DNA from: Monosporascus cannonballus
Taxonomy: Eukaryota > Ascomycota > Sordariomycetes > Xylariales
Assembly (NCBI GenBank): GCA_004154925.1
Contig: QJNS01000125.1
Location: 651-64,650, forward strand
Direction of reading: 5' to 3'
DNA: 64,000 nucleotides
A model generated the notes under the pieces. The model had not been told where the DNA came from. It saw nothing but the letters and a program-made list of their open reading frames with translations, and ran no database searches. The translations under genes were made by a program, and so were the position numbers. This document shows positions 47,880-61,054 of this stretch, piece by piece (position 1 is the first letter of the stretch; every line of letters starts with the position of its first letter).

Positions 47880-50719
47880 TATTGGTAAGAACTTTTTAAT
47901 AAGCGTTAAGCGCCAATAAGGTTTCTAACAGATTCCGAGGTATTTTCGGAATTCGGATGCTTTTTTCATTTAATTAGGTACTGGGTAAATCTATTTTATT
48001 TTTGTATATGAAGAATTTCTTTTATTTTGTATATTTATTTATTTTTAAATTTTTTCTCGTTTTATGCCGTATGTATTTTAAATATATCCGTTATTAATTC
48101 GAATAAAAAATGTAAAAAACTAAATAGAATTTAATTTTTGATAGAGAATTTAATTAATAATTATGTTTTAAGATTTTCTTAGTAATTTTTATAGGCCGAT
48201 ATATTTAAAATCGCATATTTTGTTTAATTGTTTTATTCAAATATTTTTGGTAATAAAAAAAACTATGTCCTTTTTTTCGAAAATTAATTTCTTTAATTTC
48301 TTCTAGTTATAATACCTACTTATTTAATTTTATACGAATTCTAGTTCCGTTTTTATTTTTTAATATAATTATTATAATTATTTTAACATAAAAATTATTT
48401 TAATATGAATTAAACCGTTATTACGGACCTTTTTATAAACTTTTGAAATAAAATCAAAATTTACGTTCATTAATATTATCTTAATATTTTCGTAATAGCT
48501 AGTATTATAAATTTATTACGTAATTGGTAATTTTTTAATTCAGTTATTGTACTCGTAATTAATGTAATATCGTAAATAGATTTCCGAAATTTGGTTTATC
48601 CGTTTTATTTATTTATCTGTTTAAAGTTTAAATATGTTAAATAATTTGTTAATTAAGCCGATTTATGCTATAACGCTTTATATAAACTTCGATATAAATA
48701 TCGATTCCTTATTTAAAATAACTTTTATTAATCATTTGTATATACTAAACATATATTTAAAAAAATATATGCCATTTATCCAACATTTTTATCTTTATAA
48801 TATAATAAAAAGGATTTCGGAAATTAATTAACGATTAGAAAAATATTATCGTAATATATTTCCGTAATTAAATATTTTAATACAAAAAGTTTAGTAATAA
48901 AATCGAATATAATTAAATATTATGGTTACTTTGCGATTGATAATAGCTATAATTTTCCGTATGGTTTATATCGTCGAGTTTTTGCTTTAGCACAAATATT
49001 ATATTATCGTATAATTTTCTATATCGTTAATATAATTTTCTAAAAAAATATATACGTTAAAGTTATTATAAAATCATATAAATCCCTGTTTATCCGTATA
49101 ACTAATATTTGTATATTTTTCGTACTAAATTCTTTTATTATTCTTTTTAAACTTATATCTTATCCGTTTTTTAATTTTCTGAGAAATTATCGTTATATTG
49201 CTAAATCTTTTAATATATATCAAAAAATACTACCCGAATTATTGCAATTTATCGCAAGCGTAAATATCTTTTTATAATAATATCAAAAGTTATATAACTA
49301 ATTTTAACCAATTGCTTTTTCAAAATTTGGCCGCTTATTCAAAATATTTGACTTATTATTTGTTAAGCTTTTTTTATAAATAATATCAAAGTCAAAATTT
49401 ATTAATTCTTTTACATATTTTAATTATCGTTCAATAAGCTCTTTAGTCGTAATAAATCGGGTAAAATTTTAATAATCCGTATAAATCTTAACTTAATATA
49501 AATTTCCTTTTAGAAAATGCCTAACCTCTTAAAATACCATTATAATAACCATAAATCCGTTATTTGGAATACCGTAAATAAATCCGGTTCCTTTTAACTT
49601 ATACGAAAAAAAATGTAATAAGATGTAATTTGCTTTACTTATTTCGTTATGCGATTATTACGCCTAACGCGTAATTCGAAATATCGGTTTTTAGTGTAAA
49701 AAAATAGTTTAGATCGTAAATAATTAATATTGGCTCCTTAATAATTATATTCTGAATAGTTTGAAATATTTTTTCGGTATCTAATATTTATTGAAACTTC
49801 TTTTTTTTTGTAAAGTTCCTTAAAAATATAATTATTTTGTTAGAATTTCGAATAAATCTTTTATAAGAATTAGCGAATTTAAAAAATACTTATACTTCTT
49901 TAACCGTTATTAACGTTTGTTAATTTGTAACTGTAGCGATGTTTTTAGAATCCATTCTAATATATGGTAAGATAATAATACATTCCAGATATTACATTTT
50001 TTATTTATAAAATGAATTTCTTTTTATATTAATGAATCACTTTACGTTTTATAAAGTTTAAAAGATTTTATAAATGTATTTTACGTACATTCTTTTTATT
50101 TTTAAAAATGTAAAAATGTAATCGAAATAAGATACGATAAAAGTATTGAAATGTTTTCTTAATATATAATTTATTACCCGTTAAACAATTATGAATATAT
50201 TCATAAATTCCATTAATATAATTAAAAACTTAAATAATCCGTATTTTGTTTTAAAAATTATTTTTATTCCTATTCTTTTTTAATTTTAATTAAATGATAT
50301 TAATTTTTACAATAAAGTGTTGTAAATTATTTAATTCCGTAAAATCGGTTTTTTATTTTTATAATTAAACGTAATAATATTTGATCCTTAATAATAATAC
50401 TATTTAATTATGTATAATTAAATATAAATCGTAATTTTCCATTTTCCTTAGTACGAAAAATATCGGATATCTTGTTAATAATTTGGAAAGTCGAATTTAT
50501 CCTTTTTGAAACCGATTTTCCAGGTATATTTTAACAATACGTAATTTTCTTCCGTTAAAATTATAAATATGGCAAAACTTTGTCGAATATCCTTTTTAAG
50601 GATTATTTTATGATTTTATTCGTTATATTTTAATAATTTTATATCGAATTCTTTTTTAAAAAGTTACTTATATTTATAATATTATAGTAGCATATTAACT
50701 AGATTTTCCTACTTTTCAG

Positions 50720-50755
<36 letters not shown>

Positions 50756-52200
50756 TTAAATAATTATTTATTTATTTTAATCCCACTTTAATAATAATAA
50801 TAATACGTCGTATATTTTTAATACTTACTTTTTTATATTTTATCTCTACAAGTAATAAAATTTCTATTATATCCTTATACTTATATTCGTCGTTATTATG
50901 GATCGAATATTAGGGTTTTAAGTTCTTTTTTCGGTTTATTCATATAAAATAAAATATATTTTACCTAACCAAATTTTCCGTTAATTAAAATTCCATATTA
51001 ACGTATCTATAATAATCGTAAAATTATATCGTAATTCCTAAATAAAACGATATCGAAATGAATTATTTGATATCGTTCTTAAATAAATATCTCAAAATAA
51101 TTAATTTCGCATATAATTTTCCCGTTATCACAAGCGAATTCCTAACTTTCGACAATTATCGTTATGTAAGGTTCTAACTTATATTTTCATAATTTTTTAA
51201 ACTTATTAATTATATCCGATATAATGTAATTCCTGCCCAAAGTTCCGTAATTTACTATTACGATATATTCATACGTTTAAATTTATATATCCTATATAAT
51301 AAAGTTATTAATGTTTTTTATTATTATATTTAAAACTTTTTGTAAATCTTTTTTTTAATTTTTTTTAAGTTTTGTTATTTTGCAGCATTTTTACAAATAA
51401 CCTTTTTTTAATATTTATTCGAATTGCTTGAACCTTACTTATATTTTTTTGTTTAACGTATTAAGCTGCTATATTTATCGTTATTGCCGGCGTACTTTTC
51501 CTTCGAATTATATTAATTATATTTAATTTTGTTATAATTTCATGTTTTTTTCGAATAATTTAATTTTTTATATTTGCGATTAAATCCCATTATAGGTTAT
51601 CTTAATTATTATTTTAAAAATCTTTTATACATTCACGTATTATTTCTTTAATACATTTCCTTTCCTGGAAATCCGTAATGAATACTAACTGAAAATAAAA
51701 ATTTATAATAACTTTTTAGCAATACTTTTTACCGTAAGCTGGATTAATTCTTTTTCCGTTTAATAATTATATTATCCGTAATTATAAAAAAATGTTTTCA
51801 TACGGGTATTACTCTTTTTCGGGCCAGTATTTTGTTTCGGCCAATTATTAAATATCTTCTGGGGCTATAATTCGAAAATATTAATATTATTATCTACCGT
51901 TTTTATTATTTCCAGTACGATTTAAAAAATCGAATCCTTTATAATATATACGAATAATTCGTATGTAAATATATTATTTTTATTCCTTATAATCGTAATA
52001 TTCTCGTCGTCAATAATATATAGCGTATATTTTGCTATATCGATCGGAGGTTCCAGAACCAATATTTTTTATTTAATTCTAATATTCGCGTAATTATCTT
52101 TATAATGTTTTTTCTTATTATACTTACGATATTTATTATGCCAGTTTTCTAATTTTTCTTATTTTTCGTCGAAGTTCTTGTCGAAATAGCCCTTATTATA
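47880..52200 (-). pseudogene. Gypsy-8 pol remnant
   Basis: Follows Gypsy-2 pol in order but is the most strongly mutated copy; the RT active site (about 50105-50140) no longer reads YLDD. A simple TTA repeat at 50717-50755 replaces a Gly/Gln-coding stretch of the relatives. Confidence 0.75.
50717..50755 (+). repeat. (TTA)n simple repeat inside Gypsy-8
   Basis: About a dozen TTA units. Gypsy-7 has TGCTGTTGCTG at the same place (about 45683), so this may be RIP conversion and expansion of a CTG/TTG codon run. Confidence 0.8.
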
Positions 52201-53410
52201 ATTTTCGCCATAAAAAACCTGGCATATATTTAAGCTGAATTATATTGATAAAAATTTCTTTATTTGCTTGGGTTTTTCTACATTATCCTTTAAGTACAGT
52301 TTTCTAATTGTTCTAATAAAGCTTTTTAGGTACTTTATATTACGATACCTTATATCTTCTTTTGTTGTAATTATAATATTTAGTTTAATTTTAATTCTAC
52401 CTATAAATAACTGCTAATTTTATGGGTCCTAGGTTTATGCCATAAAAATATTATTATTTCGAAAAACGTTAACATTAGTTATATATCGGAATTTATTATT
52501 ATTTTCTTTAATATTTTTAATACGTTATGCGTATTATCGATCGTTAATTTTGATGATTATAACGATATAATCCGATAAATACTTAGGTTAATCGAATTTA
52601 AAAAAGATTTTCTTATATTTTTTTAAGCTGTCGAAAAAGTTAGCTATTCATATTTTTTATCCCCAATTTAACTTAGCTCTTAGTTAAACCAAAGTGCTGC
52701 CGTAACTAGATATTAATCCTTTTTATCGTAATTATTAAATCTGTATTTCAGCTTTTATTTTCTTCGTTTATTATTCCGAAAACCTTTGTTAATATTTATT
52801 TAAATTATTCGTAATTATTATAAATTTACATTTTTTCCAGATTTCGTTTTTCGATTAATAAAATAACATATTTCTTTGTAACTGATTTAAACCAAATAAT
52901 CGCATTTTCGGTAAATTCTTTAAATGCAAATTCGACTTATATAGTAAACGTAATTAATTAATTAAAAATATTCCCGAAATATATTTGATATTAAATTAAG
53001 AAATATTATAACTTAATTAAGGTTCCGTCGAAACTTTCCGGTTTAAAAAATTAAAAACCTTTGTTTAATTTTCGGTAAAATTTAATTAAATAATTTAAGT
53101 TATTCGAAAATATTTCCTAATTTCAGGAGCTTTCCTTTTTTTCTTAAATATCTTATAAGCGACTTAAAAAAACGTCGTAAAATTATTATTATATTTTTCA
53201 AATCGGAAAATACGTTCATTTATAATATCTAATTATGAAACAATTGTTTCGCAAAAAAAGAAAGGTTTTTTCTTTTTTTTCGGATTTCATTTTAATATTC
53301 GAGTAATTAAGGATCTGATAAGTAAGTTATTTGGATTACTTATTAATAAATATAATATTAATTAATATTATTCAAAATCTAACGGAATTATTAAATAAAA
53401 CCTTATGACG
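52200..53410 (-). pseudogene. Gypsy-8 gag remnant
   Basis: gag region between pol and the 5' LTR, placed by similarity to Gypsy-3 and Gypsy-4 gag read on the minus strand. No intact frame. Confidence 0.65.
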
Positions 53411-53625
53411 TATAACGCCTAAAAGGTTTAACCAATTAATAAAATTTAATTATATTAATTTATATTACTAAAAATTTCGCAAAATTCTAAGTAATAAATA
53501 TAATAATCGTATTACGTTTGGTAATTTTAAAAATACCTTGAATAATAATATTATAATTATAAATTAATGCTATTTAAATTATGGAAATAATAAGCATATA
53601 TATTTTATTTTTACTTACGGGATTA
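53411..53625 (-). repeat. Gypsy-8 5' LTR, inner part
   Basis: Heavily RIPped inner part of the LTR; continues at 60916-61054 after Gypsy-9. The last five bases (53621-53625, GATTA) are the left copy of the Gypsy-9 duplication. Confidence 0.82.
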
Positions 53626-54045
53626 TGTAACGAACCTGTCATATATCCACTTGGAGGTATGAGCAGTATCCGAAAAGGGGCTTGATTTGCAGGTAACAAT
53701 AAAGCGAGGAATAATTTAATGGTCTGTTCGTTAAAGAGATTTAAAGACTTTTCTCTCAATTAAAGAACGGTGCAGTTACTTCTGGATTAAAAGCTTAAAT
53801 TGATAGCCAAGGAGCGAAACTAAATAGGTGCTATTTATATAAAAGATCGATTTATTATATATCTTAATTCCCAAAATAAGTATGTCGTGGATTTGTTGGA
53901 TTTATGTAATCTGGTTCCCAGATTACCTAAATTAACCGGATTACCTTAAGAGCTAAGCTTTCCTGTCCGGAGTTTAACCGCGATAGGTTTACGTTAGGCT
54001 TTAAAAGTTAGTTTCCTCGAGATAGGAACCTTTGTTCCTGTAACA
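53626..54045 (-). repeat. Gypsy-9 3' LTR (420 bp)
   Basis: Starts TGTAACGAACCTGTC and ends TGTTCCTGTAACA. The first 200 bp are unmutated, the middle is partly RIPped. A purine-rich tract (GGAAAAGGGAAATAA on minus) follows. Confidence 0.93.
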
Positions 54046-54199
54046 TTATTTCCCTTTTCCAAGGATCTTTGTCTTAAAGATAAAAACTGTAGGTGGCCGT
54101 TTTGCTTTTTGGAAAAAGTTTTTGGAAATGTCCCAGCTGATTTTATTATAACAGGTCGTATCCAAAAAGAAAAAAGAAAATTTCGGTTAAATTAATGCG

Positions 54200-54775
54200 G
54201 TTTTCGTAATATTTGTGCTAATTTAATTGAAAAATTTAGCATTAAAGATTTTTTTGTTCAAATTATGTCCGACTTAACGAAATTAATTGTTTTTTTGTTC
54301 GGGAATATTTAAGTTATAATTGTTATATTTGTCGGTACCGTCCTTTTTATAACGTTTTAATTATAAATTCGTTGCAGAAAATGAACGAAACGTAAAATTA
54401 TTTATTATGCAAGTAACATAAAACCGAAAATAGTTTTTTGGCGTATTAGAAAACTGTAAAAAAGGAACAAAAGGCGGTAAAAAAAAAGTTAATTAAGTTG
54501 TGTTATTAGCAGGATAAAAAGTCGAAGGAATTCGTTGGAAAATTAAGGCGTTTACGCCTTTAACAAAATTTTTTTAAGAAAAAGGCGATAAAGTTGTTAA
54601 AGGAGGGTTTAAAGTTGGATTAGCTGGAAAAACGGGAAAAAATAGAAAAAAAGCAACGTTACGTAAATGGAAAACGAGTATAGCTTACGTCCGAGATGGA
54701 CGCCGTTTTGGAGGCATTTACCTTTTTCGATTGGAACGCTGTAGGGGTTAATTTGGGTAGGGGACCTTTATCGTC
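54200..54775 (+). pseudogene. Antisense ORF of Gypsy-9, degraded
   Basis: Opposite to gag-pol, beside the 3' LTR, as in the other family. The end reads SEMDAVLEAFTFFDWNAVGVN (54699-54761), comparable to the PPFDWSNLES end of Gypsy-6. A basic Lys-rich stretch precedes it. Stops interrupt it. Confidence 0.55.
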
Positions 54776-54839
54776 TATAACCTTGATTACGTTGAAAATA
54801 GTCGGTTAGGATTTTGGCGGTAAAACGTTTTAATTAGAT

Positions 54840-57800
54840 TTATCGTATTTGTTAAGTAATTAAGTGGTTTCCAAGTATTTTCTTTATGTAAGTATTTTTC
54901 CTATTTGATTAGGTATTGGATTTTATTTTTAATTATTTTAAAATTTAGTATTCGTTCGATTTCGTATTTATCAGAATCCTTTTCGAATTCCAGGTCTATT
55001 TTTAACGGGGCGTTTTTAAATATTGGTTTAAGCAAAAAAATGTGAGAAATAAGGTGTATTTTTATGTTTTTAAGTAACGACAGTCGGTAGTTAGTTTTAG
55101 AATTAATTTTATTAATTTTAAACGGGTTAAGCTTTTTGAAATTAAGCTTATCGCTAAGTTTTTTTGTTTTAATTTATAAAAAGTTCCAAATTACGTTTTG
55201 TTTTTGGCGTAATAGATAAACCTTATTTTTTGGGCTAAAATTAGTTTTTTAATTTTTTTATTATAATATTAGGTTATCCGTTATTAGAGGGATTACAATT
55301 TATTCCGGAAATAGGCTTAAATTATTTTAGTTTTTATTGTTAATAATTTTGTTTTTGGGGTAATTATAATAATCTTTAATGCTTTATTAAGTCGTTATTT
55401 AGGTTATTTTATTTTTGTATCGTATTCGTATATAATTATATAAGGAGATACGCCTATGTTTTTGTTAATAGATATATTGTAAATAATTTATGCTAATAGT
55501 AGAAATCTTATCCAATTATTCTGTTAGTAATTAATATAGCTTCGGAGGTATTATTTTAGAGTTTGATTTAGTTTTTCGGTTTAACCGTTTGTTTGAAGGT
55601 AATATGTTATTAAAAATTTAAGTTTAATACCGATTTATTTAAAAAAGCTGGTGCCGAATTTTGAAATAAATAACGTATTTTTATTAAAAACGATTTTTTT
55701 GGTATTCCGTATTTATCTAAATAATGTTTGATAAAGGTATATGTTAATTGTTTTGCCGTTACGTTTTTTTTTGAAAAGTAAGAAATACCCATATTTAGTA
55801 AGTTTGTCGATAATTACCTATATTACGTCGTATTTGATTTTAGTAACTGGGTTTTTAAATAAAGATAAGTTAGTAATAAAATTCTAAGTTATAATATTTT
55901 ATATTTTGTTAAAAATATTAATAAGTTGTAGTAATTCGTAAGACTTATAACGTGTTATTTTAGTTTTGTTATAAACGTTATAATTTTTAATTATTTTTTT
56001 GACCGTACGTCGCAATTCCGGAAAATTATATGTTTTTTATAATCGTTTGGTAATTTTAAAAATTCCTTAATATCCGTATAACGGGTTTTTGTGGAATTCC
56101 TTTATAAATTATTCTTATTAATCCTTAGGAACATAGATTTTGCCATGGTACAGTAATTAGTTTTTTGGCTGTTTTTACAGTTATTAAACTTTTTTCTGTT
56201 TTTTTGTATTATAGGAATTCCGGAACCGTATTAAAAATTCGGAAATTGGTTTCGTTATTATTTTACATAACTGTACGGTACCGTCTTTATTATATTATAA
56301 TATTTATATGTTTTTTTTGGGGACCTTGGAATCGTAATTTTTTTTGCAGTTGAAAATATCCGTCTGGATATTTTCTTTTTCTTTAATATAATATATTCTA
56401 AAGTTAAATTTTAATAGGAAAATTATTGATTTTTATGTTATTTATTTAGTTTTTATGCTTTTATAAATTAAATAAGGTTTTTGTAATTAAAGTAAATATT
56501 AAAAGGTTTTTTGGCTTTATTAAGAAAAGGTTTTTATTTTTTAAAAATGTTAATAATTGCTAATAGTTTTTCGTCGTAAATTTAATATCTGAATTTTGTA
56601 TCCCGAAATATTTTTAAGTAATATGTTATTAAGTATTATTTGTTATTTTAAAATTGCATTTAAGGCGTATTCCAAGGTATTTATTTTTAGGCGTTTTTTT
56701 TGTTTAGGTTTGGCATTTTTATTATTAATCCGTTAATAATTGTTTTTTTTAATTTTCGGAATATTTCTTTTGCTTTTTTTAGGAGTTCGAATTTTTTTCT
56801 TACGTATTCCTTAATGGTAAATTTTGTTAATAACCTAACGATATTTCCGTACTTCTTAATTAGGTTACGTACGTAACCCGTAAATCCTAAAATTTGGCGG
56901 ATGTTTATAACGGTCGTCTTATCGGAGATAAGCTAGTTCTTAATTACTTCCAACTTGGAACGTTAAATCTGAATTTGGCCAGAAATAAGAATAAATCTTA
57001 AAAAATTTAATTACTAAGTATATTATACGTTTTTAACTAAGTTAATTCGAATATTGGTTTCGTTCAGAATTTTAAGTATTTAAGTAATATGTTTTTTATA
57101 TTCCTTTAGAGTTTCGCAATAAATAAGGATATCGTCAAGGTAGACAAATACGAATTTGTCCAGGAATTATCTGAAAGTGGTTATGATTAAATTGTGGAAA
57201 CTAGCGGAAATATTAATAAATCCTATCGGCCTTACTTTGTATTCGTAAAATCCATATATCGTTTTAAATGCCGTTTTTCATTTTTTTTAATTATTCGGAT
57301 ACGGTAATAATTATTATAAAGGTTTAATGCTATAAATTATTTTGGCTTTATTAGCGTTTTTTTAAAATATTTATAAATATTAAAAGGTATTTATTCTTGA
57401 TTATGATATCGTTTAATTGTTTCTAATTAATTATTTTTCGATAAATAGGGTTTTCGTTTTTATTAATTTTTTGCTTATTATCCTTAGTTTTTGGTACTAT
57501 AAGAATAAAATATTTAACAAAGAAATTAAAAGGCTGGATATATCTTTTTTTCAGATTTAGTTATATGTTTTTCCATAATGCTTTCAATTTTTCTGGGTTT
57601 ATATGGTAAATTTTGTGAAATTTTGGATAATATTTTTAATAGGTATTTTGTAATTTTATTAATTATATGGCGGTAATTCATAATTTTCTTTATTTTTGAA
57701 TAATTTGGTAAATTTCCGATATTTTGGAGGTATTATAAAAGTTTAGTTAAAAATCCGTACTTCCTTAATAATATAGCAAATTTTTCGGTTATTTTTTTTT

Positions 57801-58830
57801 AGTATCTTTATTTTATTTTCCCAGGAAAATGTTCGCGTTTTTTAATTAATTTATAGGTTGTTGAAATAAAATTAAGTTAATCCCAAGATAATATCGTATT
57901 TAAAAATATCGGTAATATCCAGCGAAATACGTTTTTGGTATCCTTAAATTTATATTGGGAATTTTTTAATTTCCCGAAAAACTCGTTTACCTTCGTATAT
58001 AAATAAACTTTTATTTACTATACGTAATTTATAAGATTTTAATTTATATTTTTAGGGAATTTGATATTTGTTTATTATTATAAGGAAAATAAAATTACTT
58101 TTTATACCGGAATCGATTATTGCTTTAAACGTTTTATTTTTGTATTAAAAGGAAATTTTGATCTGGTTACGTATTCCTTTTGTTGCTTTATATAAGGTTT
58201 TGTAAATTAAGGTTTTTTGGTACCTTAATTTCGAAAGCCTTTGTAATTTTTTAATTTTTACTACCGTCCGGCTTAAACGAACCTTTATTCGTAAGCTTTT
58301 TTAATTATATATTTAATGCATTAATTATTTTTGTACTAAAACTATGTTTTTTTGCCATATTTATATTCAGGTTTTTTTAGCTTTTCTTTTATGTGTATAT
58401 TTTCCGAGTTATAAGATTAAAAAGGAGGATTTCCGAAAAAGATATTCCTATATTTAGGAGTTCGTATTCGATATAAAGTACCGGAAAATAATATAGGTAT
58501 TTTTGCGATATAACCTTTTGATTTTATTTTAATTCGGGGTGCAAGTAATAAAACTTAAGGCATTTTGGCTATCGGAGAATTTTAATATATCGGTATTTAT
58601 TATTTGGTTCGGTAGGAGTTTCGTTATTTCATCCGGGCCAAAAATTATTATTTTTTTTGGTTTTAAGGTAAATAAGGTAATTGTTTTAATAGCAGGTAGT
58701 AAAATGTAATAAATCGCAAAAATTCGTTAATGGTATTTTTTAATAAATGGTGCATTTTGGGAGTTCGTAAAGTTCCGAGGACAACTGTTCATAGTTACTG
58801 GCGTCTGGTCGAAATTAATTATTCTTTATG
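54840..58830 (-). pseudogene. Gypsy-9 pol remnant (protease, RT, RNase H, integrase, chromodomain)
   Basis: Protease FKAIIDSGIKSNFI near 58130-58090, RT FVFVYLDDILIY near 57155-57115, and a chromodomain at the C-terminus (YEIERIL, QYLIK, ENTWKPLNYLTN near 54985-54850). Stops are frequent in the RT to integrase part. Confidence 0.87.
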
Positions 58831-58844
58831 TGTATTTTACACTT

Positions 58845-60490
58845 TTAGGAATTAAGGTAATATTGGCATCCTAGCCTTATGGCTATCCTGGAAGCCGTTT
58901 GTCCTGGATGGTACTTGTAGGCTTTAACCTTAAAGTTTTGATAAACGGGATAATTCTTGTACTCTGGGATGTCGCTCTGGATCTGAGTGGTAGTGGCAAT
59001 AATGAATTCTGGCTGGAAGGAAATCAAGTTGACTTCTTTCTTTTCTGCCTTATTGTCGGTTTTTTGTTTAGCCGCTTTGGCTTTTTTCTGGGGTTGAGGA
59101 ATCCTTCCTTTCTTGGAATTCCTTTTGGCGGGAGAGTAATACTTGCTTTTGAAATGTCCCTTTTTGCCACAGTTAAAATATTTTACGTTGGACTTGTTTT
59201 TTTGGGCTTTTTCGAAGCGGAATTTGTTTTTTTCTGAAACTTGCCCTTATCTTTCTTAATTCGGTTACTAAAGTTCTTGTTATTATTTCGTTTACTGGTC
59301 CTTTTTTTTCGAAATACTAATTAAAGGTGCGGTGGTTGGCAATAATAACCTTATCGATATACTTTATAAAGGATCCTATTTTGGGTTTTATATACATTTC
59401 GTTTTTAACCTAAGGTTTTAAGCCGTTATAATAAAAATAAAATAACATATTTTTAAATAGGTTTAAAATAGTTATTAAATAGTTAAATTTGATCGTATAT
59501 TTAGATGTTAATTTAGTTGAACGAAAACAATAAAGTTACTTAATTGTATATTATTTTTTGTTTAAATTTCTAAATAAAATTTGTATTTTTTTTTTCGAAA
59601 TATTTATATTTATTAAAAATGTAATTAATTATGTTTAAGGATTTTTCGAGATAATTTTGCAAATAATTCCTTATAATAAGTTCGAACTATAAAAAAACTT
59701 TTTTAATAAATAATTAAAAGATGGTTATTATTTTTTAATAATTTTACGTTAAGGAATTTTTATAAAATTTGAAATAAAATCTAATTTGTATTAGGAATCC
59801 TTCCATATTTGTAAATCTATTATAAGGCTTAGGGGAAGTTGGCTTATAACTTTTAATATCTGGTATCTTTTGATAGCTGGGAGGTGGAATAATTCCTTTA
59901 CGGATTTGATTTATGCCGAATAATAATAACGTCGAAGTTTTTTCTGGTATTTGTTTCGTATTAAACGAAAATGGTTAAAAACCACTTTTTTGGTTTCGTC
60001 TTTTAGCGGAGCTAAACTAAGGAAAAATCGGTTTTTTTCCTTAGGCGAATCGAGCATTTTCTTGTTCCAAATTCTAAACCTTTTAAGCTAGGAAATCCAA
60101 TTTTTCTTCCGTAATAAGTTTTTTTTTAAAACTTTGGTTCCATATTTTTCCTTAGCCCTTTTTTTAGTTACATTTTTCCGATTCCTTTTTCTGGACCTCG
60201 ATAATATCCTTAGGGGCCGGGATAGGTTGTTATCTGGGCTATAAGGATAATCCTTTTTGAGATCGAATAATAAAGAGTATTATGTTATTAATTAATTAGA
60301 AAACTTTTTTAATAAGTAATAAATCGTTTAATTTAGTTATTAATCCTTTACCGGTTAATAACGGAAATCGGATATATTATTTATTTTTTAAACGTTGTTT
60401 TATATTATTATTTATATTAAATTTAGGAAAGTTTATGTTTTAATTGGGCAATAAATTATTCGTCGGTTATTAATTAAGGAATTATTAAAA
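58845..60490 (-). pseudogene. Gypsy-9 gag remnant with CCHC knuckle
   Basis: The minus strand gives FNCGKKGHFKSKYYSP near 59185-59140, a CCHC zinc knuckle whose last Cys reads Tyr, followed by a basic stretch and then QPEFIIATTTQIQSDIPEY leading toward the protease. The segment 58845-59240 is almost free of RIP, unlike its surroundings. Upstream gag (59300-60490) is mutated. Confidence 0.82.
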
Positions 60491-60910
60491 TATAACGAAC
60501 CTATTATATATTTATTTGGAGGTATAAGTAATATCCGAAAAGGGTTTTGATTTGCAAATAATAATAAAGCAAAGAATAATTTAATAATTTATTCGTTTAA
60601 AAGATTTCAAAATGTTTCCCTTAATTAAAAAACGGTATAGTTATTTCTGGATTAAAAGTTTAAATTAATAGCTAAGGAACGAAACTAAGTAAATGCTATT
60701 TATATGAAAAACCGATTTGTTATATATCCTAATTCCCAAAGTAAGTGTATCGTGGATCTATTAGATCTATGTGATCTGGTTCCCAAATCACCTAAATCAT
60801 TTAGATTACCTTAAGAGCTAAGCCTCCTTGTCCGGAGTTTAGCCGCGACAGGTCCACGTTAGGCCTTACAGGTTGGTCTCCTCGAGACAGGAACCCCTGT
60901 TCCTGTAACA
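60491..60910 (-). repeat. Gypsy-9 5' LTR (420 bp)
   Basis: Inner part RIPped; outer 170 bp (60740-60910) nearly unmutated and ending TGTTCCTGTAACA. Confidence 0.93.
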
Positions 60911-60915
60911 GATTA

Positions 60916-61054
60916 CCACCAGTAAATTAGTAATCCGGTTTACTGGCTTACCACCAGTAAGTTGGTGATCCATCATGTAATCTGCCCCACTACGCACTTG
61001 TGGTTGGGTTATGCCAGACCGTCTCTGGAGACCGTGGCTCGTTGAGCCATGATA
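60916..61054 (-). repeat. Gypsy-8 5' LTR, outer part
   Basis: Lightly mutated; carries module-A-like repeats with CCACCAGTAAGTTGGTGATCC and ends GAGCCATGATA. In contrast, the inner part of the same LTR (53411-53620) is strongly RIPped. Confidence 0.85.

Larger units (their letters stand above)
53626..60910 (-). mobile_element. Gypsy-9: complete Ty3/Gypsy element of a second chromovirus family
   Basis: 7285 bp, 420-bp LTRs (53626-54045 and 60491-60910), TSD GATTA (53621-53625 and 60911-60915). The LTR sequence is unrelated to the other Gypsy copies. Minus-strand order: gag with a CCHC knuckle (about 59185-59147), protease DSG at 58114-58106, RT YLDD at 57142-57131, integrase, chromodomain about 54985-54850, then the plus-strand antisense ORF and the 3' LTR. 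It is the youngest insertion in its nest by position, and its coding frames are broken. Confidence 0.94.
46942..61054 (-). mobile_element. Gypsy-8: chromovirus nested in Copia-2, split by Gypsy-9
   Basis: Left LTR 46942-47295; right LTR split into 53411-53625 and 60916-61054 (about 350 bp each). Between them are an antisense ORF (47425-47715), pol (about 47880-52200) and gag (about 52200-53410). No 5-bp duplication is found: the left flank is AGTCC, the right flank CCAGA, although GATACCAG occurs at both edges (46931-46938 and 61051-61058). The Copia-2 sequences on the two sides are not adjacent in a normal Copia element. The RT catalytic block near 50120 is destroyed. Confidence 0.8.
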
